NCBI GenBank assembly: GCA_937870825.1
Contig: CALMZO010000238.1
Coordinates: forward strand, 1 to 49,129
DNA: 49,129 nt
Source of the DNA: an uncultured Chloroflexota bacterium
GTDB lineage: Bacteria > Chloroflexota > Anaerolineae > UBA4142 > SHND01
Direction of reading: 5' to 3'
Both the position numbers and the translations under genes were made by a program. The notes below the pieces were generated by a model, which worked only from the letters and a program-made list of their open reading frames with translations, did not search any database and had not been told where the DNA came from. Of the stretch, positions 39,421 through 46,656 are shown piece by piece. Numbering within the stretch: position 1 is the first letter of the stretch; every line of letters starts with the position of its first letter.

Positions 39421-40125
39421 ATGTTTTTCGACCCACTCTATTTTATTCTTGCGATTCCCGGACTGCTCTTGACGCTCTTGGCGCAATGGCGCGTCAAATC
39501 CACCTACGACAAATTTGCGCGCGTGCGAAATGCGCGCGGGGTCACGGGCGTTGAAGCCGCCGAAATATTGATTCGCCAAGCCGGACTGCAGGGACGCGTT
39601 AGCGTACAAGGCACACCGGGCAAATTGTCCGACCATTACGACCCACGCAATCAGACCCTGTATCTTTCGCCCGAAGTCGCGCGCGGCGCATCCGTCGCGT
39701 CGCTGGGCATCGCGGCGCACGAATTGGGACATGCCATGCAGCACGCGCAAAATTACGGACCGCTCAATCTGCGCATGGCAATTGTGCCGATGGTGAACAT
39801 CGGCTCGGGTCTCGGTTATATCGTGTTCTTTCTCGGTTTCTGTCTGGCAACACAAGCGGGCGGCGGCGGCTTGATTATGTGGCTCGGCATTTTGCTCCTG
39901 TCCGGCACCGCGCTGTTTTCGCTCGTGACCTTGCCGGTGGAATTTGACGCGAGCAATCGCGCGATGCGGCTGTTGGAGCAAAGCGGTCTGACGGTGGGAC
40001 AGGAATTGCAAGGCGCGCGTTCGGTCTTGAGCGCGGCCGCGTGGACCTATGTCGCGGCGGCAGCAAGCACCTTGCTGAATCTGTTGTATTATGTGCTTTT
40101 GGCGCAGCGCGCCTCACGCGAATAA
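39421..40125 (+). CDS. YugP-type membrane zinc metallopeptidase
   Basis: 234 residues, ribosome site GGAGG before ATG 39421. An N-terminal membrane helix, then a cytosolic-like part with VTGVEAAEILIRQAGL, DHYDPRNQTLYLSPEV and the zinc site H100-E101-L-G-H104 (GIAAHELGHAMQH), then three more helices (about 118-160 and near the C-terminus). The third ligand is probably the Glu/Asp of the segment LPVEFDASNRAMRLL. This is the Zn-peptidase-2 (PF04298-type) family, common in Firmicutes and Chloroflexota, with unknown substrates. Confidence 0.9.
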   Translation: MFFDPLYFILAIPGLLLTLLAQWRVKSTYDKFARVRNARGVTGVEAAEILIRQAGLQGRVSVQGTPGKLSDHYDPRNQTLYLSPEVARGASVASLGIAAHELGHAMQHAQNYGPLNLRMAIVPMVNIGSGLGYIVFFLGFCLATQAGGGGLIMWLGILLLSGTALFSLVTLPVEFDASNRAMRLLEQSGLTVGQELQGARSVLSAAAWTYVAAAASTLLNLLYYVLLAQRASRE

Positions 40126-40130
40126 CCGTT

Positions 40131-41264
40131 GTGAACGACAAGCAAATTGATTTGTTGAACCTGGACACTCACGAATTGACCGGCTTGGTTCAGAGTTGGA
40201 ACGAGCCGGTTTATCGTGTGAAACAGCTGCAACAATGGCTCTATCATGAACTGGTGGACGATTTCGACGCGATGTCGAATTTGCCCCACCCGCTGCGCGC
40301 GCGCCTGAAAGCAGCAACCACAATTGGCGATTTGAAACTCATCGCGACGCAAGACTCGGCGGATGCGCTCACACGCAAAGCATTGTTTCAAATGCGCGAT
40401 GGACAAACGGTGGAAACGGTGTTGATGCGTTATCTCGACGCGCCGGGCTCGCCTGAAGACAGTACCGACCCGCCGAACGTCGCGCGTCGCACCGTCTGCA
40501 TTTCGACGCAGGTCGGTTGTCCCGTCGGCTGTCCGTTTTGTGAGACGGGACAGGCGGGCTATATTCGCAATCTCACACTCGGCGAAGTGGTGGCGCAAGT
40601 GTTGTATTTCGCGCGTGAGCAAAAACGCGCGGGATTTGAAATGCCGTTGACGAATATCGTCATTATGGGAATGGGCGAACCGTTCATGAAATTCAACGTG
40701 ACGTGGCGCGCGATTCAAGCATTCACCGACCCCGCGCGTTTGGGAATGGGCGCGCGGCGCGTTACGGTTTCGACTTCGGGCTATGTGGACGGTATTCGGC
40801 AGTTGATTGAAAAAAAATCGCAGGTGAATCTCGCGGTGTCGCTTCACGCGGCTGACGACGCGCTGCGCGACCAGCTTGTTCCCGTGAATCGCAAATATCC
40901 GCTGCGCGAATTGATGAATGCGTGCCGCGAATACGTTCACGCGACACACCGCCGCATCACCTTCGAGTACGCGTTGATGGACAACGTCAACGACAGCGCA
41001 CAGCAAGCGGAACAAGTCGCGCAACTGTTGGCGGGAGTGTTGTGTCATGTCAATTTGATTCCCTTGAATCCGACGAGCGAATCACCGTACCGGCGTTCGC
41101 CGTACGCGCGCGTCCTCGAGTTTCAAAGAGTTTTGAATCGCCACAACATTCCCACAACCTTACGCGTGGAAAAGGGTATCGAAATCATGGCGGGTTGCGG
41201 GCAACTGAGACAGCAAGTGAAACGGCATTCGGCAAATGTCAATGCCTTGCCGCTTGCCACGTAA
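40131..41264 (+). CDS. rlmN: Dual-specificity 23S rRNA/tRNA A2-methyltransferase RlmN (radical SAM)
   Basis: 377 residues from GTG 40131, 5 bases after the peptidase stop. The radical-SAM cluster motif C130-x3-C134-x2-C137 (VGCPVGCPFCETG) is followed by VIMGMGEPFMKFN and VTVSTSGYVDGIRQL. The second methylation cysteine is in IEIMAGCGQLRQQ near the C-terminus. It methylates C2 of A2503 in 23S rRNA and A37 in some tRNAs, improving fidelity. The length is normal. Confidence 0.95.
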   Translation: MNDKQIDLLNLDTHELTGLVQSWNEPVYRVKQLQQWLYHELVDDFDAMSNLPHPLRARLKAATTIGDLKLIATQDSADALTRKALFQMRDGQTVETVLMRYLDAPGSPEDSTDPPNVARRTVCISTQVGCPVGCPFCETGQAGYIRNLTLGEVVAQVLYFAREQKRAGFEMPLTNIVIMGMGEPFMKFNVTWRAIQAFTDPARLGMGARRVTVSTSGYVDGIRQLIEKKSQVNLAVSLHAADDALRDQLVPVNRKYPLRELMNACREYVHATHRRITFEYALMDNVNDSAQQAEQVAQLLAGVLCHVNLIPLNPTSESPYRRSPYARVLEFQRVLNRHNIPTTLRVEKGIEIMAGCGQLRQQVKRHSANVNALPLAT

Positions 41265-41267
41265 ACT

Positions 41268-41981
41268 ATGCGACCAATTAAAATTGCGCCTTCGATTTTG
41301 GCTTCGGACTTTGCGCGACTCGGCGAACAAGTGGTTGCCGCCACGGACGCAGGCGGGGACTATATTCACATTGACGTGATGGACGGGCATTTTGTCCCCA
41401 ACATTACGTTGGGTCCCGTCGTCGTCAAAAGCATTCGTCCATTTTCGTTTTTGACGTTCGACGTGCATTTGATGATTGAATCGCCCGAACGCTACATCAC
41501 CGATTTTGTCCATGCGGGCGCAAACATCCTCACCGTACACGTCGAGGCGTGTACGCATTTACATCGGGTCATTGACCAAATTCATTCGCACAAAATTGCT
41601 GCGGGCGTTGCCATCAATCCCGCGACGCCGTTGGTGATGCTCGAAGAAATTTTGCCGTCCGTTCAAGAAGTGAATGTGATGACGGTGAATCCCGGATTTG
41701 GCGGGCAAACATTTGTAACCGAAATGTTGGATAAAATTTCGCGATTGCGCGCGATGATAGACGCGCGGGGCTTGGACGTGGATATTGAAGTGGACGGCGG
41801 CGTGGATTTGGACACCGCGCCGCGTTGTGCGCAAGCGGGCGCGAATGTGTTGATTGCGGGGACGCACATTTTTGCGAAAGAGGGCGACATGCGCGAACGG
41901 ATTGACGCACTGCGTCATGCCGCCGAAAAAACAAAACGCGAGCCCAAAGCCCGCGTGGCAAGCAAAACAAAACCTGCGTAA
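41268..41981 (+). CDS. rpe: Ribulose-phosphate 3-epimerase
   Basis: 237 residues. TIM barrel with the expected motifs: IAPSILASDFARLGEQ, the metal site YIHIDVMDGHFVPNIT, FDVHLMIESPERYI, MTVNPGFGGQTFV, and DIEVDGGVDLDTA with NVLIAGTHIF. It interconverts ribulose-5-P and xylulose-5-P in the pentose phosphate pathway. The last codons (TKPA-stop) lie inside the terminator palindrome shared with the convergent L28 gene. Confidence 0.96.
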   Translation: MRPIKIAPSILASDFARLGEQVVAATDAGGDYIHIDVMDGHFVPNITLGPVVVKSIRPFSFLTFDVHLMIESPERYITDFVHAGANILTVHVEACTHLHRVIDQIHSHKIAAGVAINPATPLVMLEEILPSVQEVNVMTVNPGFGGQTFVTEMLDKISRLRAMIDARGLDVDIEVDGGVDLDTAPRCAQAGANVLIAGTHIFAKEGDMRERIDALRHAAEKTKREPKARVASKTKPA

Positions 41982-41997
41982 AAATTTACGCAGGTTT
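41970..41997. terminator. Shared palindrome ending both rpe and rpmB
   Basis: aaacctgcgtaaa (41970-41982) is perfectly complementary to tttacgcaggttt (41985-41997) with a two-base loop. It contains the stop codon and last codons of both genes, so both proteins end in Lys-Pro-Ala. There is no long T-run. Confidence 0.7.
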
Positions 41998-42207
41998 CGT
42001 TAGAGATTTGGCAAAAGTTCCCTTGACCGTTTTGTTTAACGTTCGGACACAGTTCGCGCACACACGCAAGTGTTGTTCCTTGCCGTTCACGACGACATGG
42101 CGATATGCCAAATTCGGCAAAAAGCGTCGCGGCGTGGCTTTTTTGGAAAAGGAAACTGCGCGTCCGTATTGAGGACCTTTACCACACAAATCACATCGTT
42201 GCGCCAT
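41986..42207 (-). CDS. rpmB: Ribosomal protein bL28, zinc-binding form
   Basis: 73 residues: MAQRCDLCGKGPQYGRAVSF, TPRRFLPNLAYRHVVVNG, HLRVCANCVRTLNKTVKG. Two CxxC pairs (CDLC and CANC) form the zinc ribbon of the C+ form of L28. Ribosomal large-subunit protein. Only four bases separate its stop from that of rpe. Confidence 0.96.
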   Translation of the reverse strand: MAQRCDLCGKGPQYGRAVSFSKKATPRRFLPNLAYRHVVVNGKEQHLRVCANCVRTLNKTVKGTFAKSLTKPA

Positions 42208-42252
42208 AAGATATTTGCTCCGTTTCTACACAAACGATAGGCACAAAAAAAA

Positions 42253-42312
42253 CGCCAAAATTTCGGCGGGCACTATATTAGCATCAACTATTTTTTTTCG
42301 CAAATTTTGGCG
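42253..42312. repeat. 11-bp inverted repeat flanking the rpmB/asp23 intergenic promoter area
   Basis: cgccaaaattt (42253-42263) and aaattttggcg (42302-42312) flank a TATATT at 42274-42279 that could be a -10 for the Asp23 gene. No good -35 is seen. Confidence 0.4.
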
Positions 42313-42325
42313 GCGTTCGAATCCA

Positions 42326-42679
42326 ATGTCAGAACCGTATCTGGGACGGATTGAAGTCTCTCCGCATGCGATTGAAAGCATGGCGGGCTTGGTTGTCTTG
42401 GAAAGTTATGGCGTGGTCGGCATGGCGCCGAAAGACTCGCGCGAACATATCGCCGCACTGCTGCCGCGCGCCAAGTACCGTCGCGGCGTGGTTGTGAAAT
42501 TTGATGTGCCGCAAGTGGTGATTGATTTGTACGTCATTATCGAGTACGGTACGCGCATTAGTGAGGTCGCGCAAGGCATCAAAAATCGCGTAAAATACGT
42601 GATCGAACGCGACACGGGCTTGCACGTGACGCAAGTGAATGTGCATGTGCAAGGACTGCGCGTGAGCAAAGATTCGTAA
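42326..42679 (+). CDS. Asp23/Gls24 family protein
   Basis: 117 residues from ATG 42326 (MSEPYLGRIEVSPHAIESMA); the frame is open to 42215 across the intergenic repeat, which was rejected. Core motifs: GVVGMAPKDS, RGVVVKFDVPQVVIDLYVII, YGTRISEVAQGIKNRVKYVI, ERDTGLHVTQVNVHVQGLRV. In Gram-positive bacteria this family is membrane-proximal, linked to envelope stress, and is nearly always followed by the DAK-type kinase FakA, as here (19 bases on). Confidence 0.93.
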   Translation: MSEPYLGRIEVSPHAIESMAGLVVLESYGVVGMAPKDSREHIAALLPRAKYRRGVVVKFDVPQVVIDLYVIIEYGTRISEVAQGIKNRVKYVIERDTGLHVTQVNVHVQGLRVSKDS

Positions 42680-42698
42680 CGGAGAGTTTGCAAACCCA

Positions 42699-44390
42699 TT
42701 GGATGATGCATCAGAACGACAGCCGCTGACGAGACTGGATGGCACAGAGCTCAAGCGCATGTTTAATGCGAGCACAATTTGGCTGGAACAGAACGCGCCG
42801 TTGGTGAATGCCCTCAACGTGTTTCCGGTCCCGGACGGCGACACCGGCACGAACATGCTCTTGACGATGCAAGCCGCTGTGCGCGAAGCGAATGCCATTT
42901 CGTCCCATCACGCGGCAGAAGTATGCGCGGCATTGTCGCGCGGCGCGTTACTCGGCGCGCGCGGCAATTCCGGTGTGATTCTTTCCCAAGTGCTGCGCGG
43001 TTTCACGCGCGGCGTGGACAAACGCGAAACGCTGGATGCACGAGGTTTGGCGGACGCGCTGGTGGAGAGCGCCCACACGGCTTACAAAGGCGTGGTCAAG
43101 CCCGTCGAAGGGACCATTCTGACCGTGATTCGCGAAGCGGGAGACCGCGCCGTCATTGCTGCCGCGCAGTCGGACGATGTTCGAGTGGTGCTGAAACAAA
43201 CTCTCGAAGCGGCGCGTAGCACGGTGAATCGCACACCGCAGCTGTTGCCCGTGTTGCGAGAGGCGGGCGTCGTGGATGCGGGCGGACAGGGACTTGCGAT
43301 TATTTTTGAAGGCGCGTTGAAATATCTGAACGGCGAAACGCTCCAGAGCAAGACCGCGCAAATGGTTGCACAGAATCTGCAACAGCTCGCAACCGAAGTT
43401 GGTTTCGGGTACGATATTCAATTTCACATTCGCGGAAAACATCTCGATGTCGAAAACATTCGCGACACGATTTCCGCGATGGGCGAATCGGCATTGATTG
43501 TCGGCGACGAAACGCTGGTCAAAGTTCACATTCACGCGTTGAATCCCGGCGACATTCTCAAATACGGTGCGGAACAAGGACCTCTCGTCAACATCATTAT
43601 CGAAAACATGCAGGAACAGTACGTTGACTTTATGGCGGGGAACACGGCGGACGTGCGTGTCGGCGCGGAAAATCTCGGCGCAATTTTGCCGCACGAAGCG
43701 CGCGTGGCAACCACCGCGTCAACGGACACGACGGCGGGCATTGCGACGATTGCCGTCGCGCCGGGCGAAGGGTTCGCCCAAATTTTTCAATCGTTGGGCA
43801 CCAGCACGATTGTGAACGGCGGACCGACGATGAATCCGAGCGCGCAGGATTTGTTGAACGCCATCAACAGTGTGCACGCCAGAGAAATCATTCTGCTGCC
43901 AAACGACAAAAATATCATTCTCGCCGCGCACCAGGTGCAGCAACTCAGCGACAAAAAAGTGGTCGTCGTCCCCTCCTGCACCGTGCCGCAAGGGCTCGCC
44001 GCGCTGCTTGCGTTCAATTTTCAAGGTGACCTGGACACGAACGTCAAGACGATGAACGCGGCACTGCCGCGCATCCGCACTCTCGAACTCACGCACGCAA
44101 TTCGCGCCGCGCAAATCAATGGGATTGCCGTCCAAGCAAATCAACCGATTGCGCTGCTCGACGGCGAACTCTGCGCGACGGGCGACGAATTGGGTGAATT
44201 GGCAATTGAGACGTTGCGTCGCGCGGGCGCGCCGGAAAATGAAATCATCACACTCTATTACGGCAGTCAGGTCACGCCTGCGGCAGCACAAGAAATGTAT
44301 TCGCGCATTCAGCATGCCTTTCCCGAACAGGAAATCGAAGTTCACGAAGGCGGACAACCGTTGTATCCGTACATCATTTCTGTAGAGTGA
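42699..44390 (+). CDS. fakA: Fatty acid kinase subunit FakA (YloV/DAK phosphatase-like family)
   Basis: 563 residues, probably from TTG 42699 (GGAGA at 42681, rather distant). The N-terminal DhaL-type nucleotide domain contains the Asp cluster that holds Mg-ATP (NALNVFPVPDGDTGTNML) and GALLGARGNSGVILSQVLRG. A middle domain and a DegV-like C-terminal domain (IILLPNDKNIILAAHQVQQL, VVVPSCTVPQGLAALLAF) follow. With FakB (DegV) proteins it phosphorylates exogenous fatty acids for phospholipid synthesis. Two DegV genes follow directly, supporting the assignment. Confidence 0.9.
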   Translation: MDDASERQPLTRLDGTELKRMFNASTIWLEQNAPLVNALNVFPVPDGDTGTNMLLTMQAAVREANAISSHHAAEVCAALSRGALLGARGNSGVILSQVLRGFTRGVDKRETLDARGLADALVESAHTAYKGVVKPVEGTILTVIREAGDRAVIAAAQSDDVRVVLKQTLEAARSTVNRTPQLLPVLREAGVVDAGGQGLAIIFEGALKYLNGETLQSKTAQMVAQNLQQLATEVGFGYDIQFHIRGKHLDVENIRDTISAMGESALIVGDETLVKVHIHALNPGDILKYGAEQGPLVNIIIENMQEQYVDFMAGNTADVRVGAENLGAILPHEARVATTASTDTTAGIATIAVAPGEGFAQIFQSLGTSTIVNGGPTMNPSAQDLLNAINSVHAREIILLPNDKNIILAAHQVQQLSDKKVVVVPSCTVPQGLAALLAFNFQGDLDTNVKTMNAALPRIRTLELTHAIRAAQINGIAVQANQPIALLDGELCATGDELGELAIETLRRAGAPENEIITLYYGSQVTPAAAQEMYSRIQHAFPEQEIEVHEGGQPLYPYIISVE

Positions 44391-44394
44391 CGCG

Positions 44395-44489
44395 CGATGA
44401 GTCATTTCCCGCACTTCCCTTTTACATCGAAATAAGGAGATAAGGGAAATGAAGGAAATACCTGTCACCCGTCACCCGTCACCTTTCTC
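44395..44489. repeat. Word repeats 'gtcacccgtcaccc' upstream of fakB 1
   Basis: The 99-base gap contains 'aaataaggagataagggaaatgaagg' and three 'gtcaccc(g)' units ending 10 bases before the ATG. No ribosome site is visible. A related 'gtgac...gtcac' repeat opens the Cys-rich gene at 27586. Confidence 0.5.
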
Positions 44490-45332
44490 ATGTCACAAGT
44501 CAAAATCGTTACCGACAGCACTGCCGAGATTTCACCGGAACTCGCGGAATCGCTTGGCATTACCGTGCTGCCCCTCACCATTCAATTCGGCAACAAAGCG
44601 TACCGTGAAGGCATTGATTTGAATGCCAAAGAATTTTTCAACAAACTCGCGCGGACGAATGGTACGCCCGTCTTGACGCCGCCGACGGTCCAGCAGTTTG
44701 AACAAACGCTCGACGAATTGCTCAAGCAAACGGACGAAATCGTCATGATTTTCAATTCGTCGAAATTGTCGAAAACGTTTGCAAATGCACATCGCGCGGC
44801 GATGCCGATGATGGGGCGCGCGAAAATTCGCGTGATTGATTCGCAGCTCATTTCCACAGGACTCGGCATGATTGTCACCAGCGCGGGACGCGCGGCGGCA
44901 AAGGGCGCAGACGTGGAAGAAGTCGTGCGGCTCACACGCGGTCTCATCCCGCGCACGTACATTGCTGCCTTTGCCGACACGCTCGATTACCTGGAACGCA
45001 GCGGACGCATTCGTAAAGCGCAAGCGATTCTGGGTACATTTTTGAATATCAAGCCGTTACTCATTTTAGAAGAAGGCGAAATCGTTGTCCTCGAAAAAGT
45101 TCGCACACGCGCGAAAGCGGTAGAAAAACTTGTCGAGTTCATCATCGAGTTCACTCACATTGAAAAAATGGATGTGCTGCATTCGACCACGCCCGAAGAT
45201 GTCGCGTTGTTGATTGAACAGGTCAATCTGCAACTGCCCAATTTAGACATGAAAGTAGAGATGTACGGACCCTCGCTCGGCGCATTTCTCGGACCCGGCG
45301 CGTTGGGGGTCGTAGTTTATGAAGGAATGTAA
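44490..45332 (+). CDS. Fatty acid-binding DegV family protein (FakB-like) 1
   Basis: 280 residues: VKIVTDSTAEISPELAESLG, TVLPLTIQFGNKAYREGIDL, TPVLTPPTVQQFEQTLDELL, IFNSSKLSKTFANAHRAA, VIDSQLISTGLGMIVTSA, LNIKPLLILEEGEI. The Thr/Ser and Arg/His positions that hold the fatty-acid carboxylate in the family are in segments TDST and SSKLS. It presents fatty acids to FakA. No good ribosome site; translation may depend on coupling or on a structure formed by the repeat. Confidence 0.92.
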   Translation: MSQVKIVTDSTAEISPELAESLGITVLPLTIQFGNKAYREGIDLNAKEFFNKLARTNGTPVLTPPTVQQFEQTLDELLKQTDEIVMIFNSSKLSKTFANAHRAAMPMMGRAKIRVIDSQLISTGLGMIVTSAGRAAAKGADVEEVVRLTRGLIPRTYIAAFADTLDYLERSGRIRKAQAILGTFLNIKPLLILEEGEIVVLEKVRTRAKAVEKLVEFIIEFTHIEKMDVLHSTTPEDVALLIEQVNLQLPNLDMKVEMYGPSLGAFLGPGALGVVVYEGM

Positions 45333-45334
45333 AA

Positions 45335-45414
45335 ATGTATCAGGTGCCAAAGTATCACGTGTCAGGTGTAGAGACTTGACACTTAAACTTGGCACTTGAC
45401 ACTTGACACTTGTA
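45335..45414. repeat. Word repeats 'acttgacacttgacacttg' upstream of fakB 2
   Basis: The gap is built from 'tatcacgtgtcaggtgtag' and then five variants of 'acttgacact(t)', some inverted, ending just before the ATG. Confidence 0.55.
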
Positions 45415-46272
45415 ATGTCCCAAGTCCGCATTGTTACCGATTCCCTGTCCGACATACCCGATGACATTGCCCAAGAGTTGGATATTGTTCGCGTGCCGTG
45501 CTATATCCACTTTGGCGAAGAAAGTTATCGCGACCGGGTGGATTTGTCGCCGCGCGATTTTTACAAGAAACTGCAAACGAGTCCCGTCATCCCATCCACC
45601 TCACAAGCGTCACCGGGAACCTTCCTCGAAATTTTTAGCGAGCTCGCGGACAAGACGAATCAAATCTATTCGATACACAGCGTTAAAACATTGACGGGCA
45701 TGTACAATTCCGCGCGGCTCGCGAAAGACGCCCTGAATACCACTGACCCGCTCGGCATGCAAATCGAAGTCGTGGACTCGCTTGCGACTTCGATGGGTTT
45801 GGGCTGGCTGGCGATTTACGCCGCACGCGCCGCGCGCTACGGTTACGCGTTGGACGAAATCAAAGAATTGATTGACGACGTGATTCCGCGCACGCATTGT
45901 ATTGCGATGCTCGACACGCTCGATTACGCGGTGCGCGGCGGACGCCTGGGCAAAGGTGCGGCGCTCGTCGGCGGGCTGCTGAACGTGAAACCCATCATTT
46001 CGCTTGTCAGCGGCGAAGTATTGCTCGTCGAAAAAATTCGCACGCAAAAACGCGCAGTCGAACGCATCGCCGACATTGTCTTGGGTTCCGGTCCGATTCA
46101 AGAACTTTCGATTATTCATGCTGCTGCACCGGAAATGGCGGAAGCCCTACGCAAACATTTCGCGGAAACGTGGTTCGAAGAACAAATCATGGTCTGCGAA
46201 ACCGGACCTGTTATCGGCGCGCACACCGGACCCGGCGCGGTCGGCGTCGCGTGGGTGAATGGAAAATACTAA
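45415..46272 (+). CDS. Fatty acid-binding DegV family protein (FakB-like) 2
   Basis: 285 residues from ATG 45415; the frame opens at 45403 inside the word repeat. Same architecture as the previous gene: VRIVTDSLSDIPDDIAQELD, RVPCYIHFGEESYRDRVDL, PVIPSTSQASPGTFLEIFSE, YSIHSVKTLTGMYNSARLA, VVDSLATSMGLGWLAIYA, LLNVKPIISLVSGEVLL. The lipid-binding residues differ enough (SIHS for the SS motif) to suggest a different chain-length or saturation preference. Its stop overlaps the next ATG (TAATG). Confidence 0.92.
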   Translation: MSQVRIVTDSLSDIPDDIAQELDIVRVPCYIHFGEESYRDRVDLSPRDFYKKLQTSPVIPSTSQASPGTFLEIFSELADKTNQIYSIHSVKTLTGMYNSARLAKDALNTTDPLGMQIEVVDSLATSMGLGWLAIYAARAARYGYALDEIKELIDDVIPRTHCIAMLDTLDYAVRGGRLGKGAALVGGLLNVKPIISLVSGEVLLVEKIRTQKRAVERIADIVLGSGPIQELSIIHAAAPEMAEALRKHFAETWFEEQIMVCETGPVIGAHTGPGAVGVAWVNGKY

Positions 46273-46635
46273 TGGCAAACGTACGCTACATGGTAACGGA
46301 TGTTGCGGAAGCAGTCGTTTTACACCGCGCATCTCGGTTTTGAAATCGCAGAACAATGGGGTCCGTATTTGACGATTGTCAAACGGGATGATTTACAATT
46401 GTGGTTGAGCGGTCCGCAGACTTCTGCCGTGCGTCCCATGTCTGATGGGCGCGTGCCGGAACCCGGCGGATGGAATCGCATCGTGATTGAAATCGAAAAT
46501 CTCGCACAAGCGGTTGACACCATGAAACGCGCAGGTGTGACCTTCCGCAACGAAATCATTTCCGGTCCCGGCGGTTCGCAAACCCTTGCGGAGGACCCAT
46601 CGGGAAATCCCATCGAACTCTTTGAACCTGCTTGA
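46272..46635 (+). pseudogene. Glyoxalase/VOC-family gene with a frameshift near its start
   Basis: ATG 46272 opens MANVRYMVTDVAEAVV, then the frame degrades and stops at 46343. From about 46315 the coding continues in another frame as FYTAHLGFEIAEQWGPYLTI, VKRDDLQLWLSGPQTSAV, GGWNRIVIEIENLAQAVDTM and GSQTLAEDPSGNPIELFEP, ending TGA 46635. Joined, they give one VOC-fold protein of about 120 residues with the usual 'V-D-V-x-A-x-x-F-Y' start and 'D-P-x-G-N-x-I-E-L' end. A single extra base or two missing bases near gtcgttttac (46315-46324) explain the shift. Metal ligands cannot be assigned with certainty. Confidence 0.8.
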
Positions 46636-46656
46636 GATTCTTGACCGGATTGGTGC

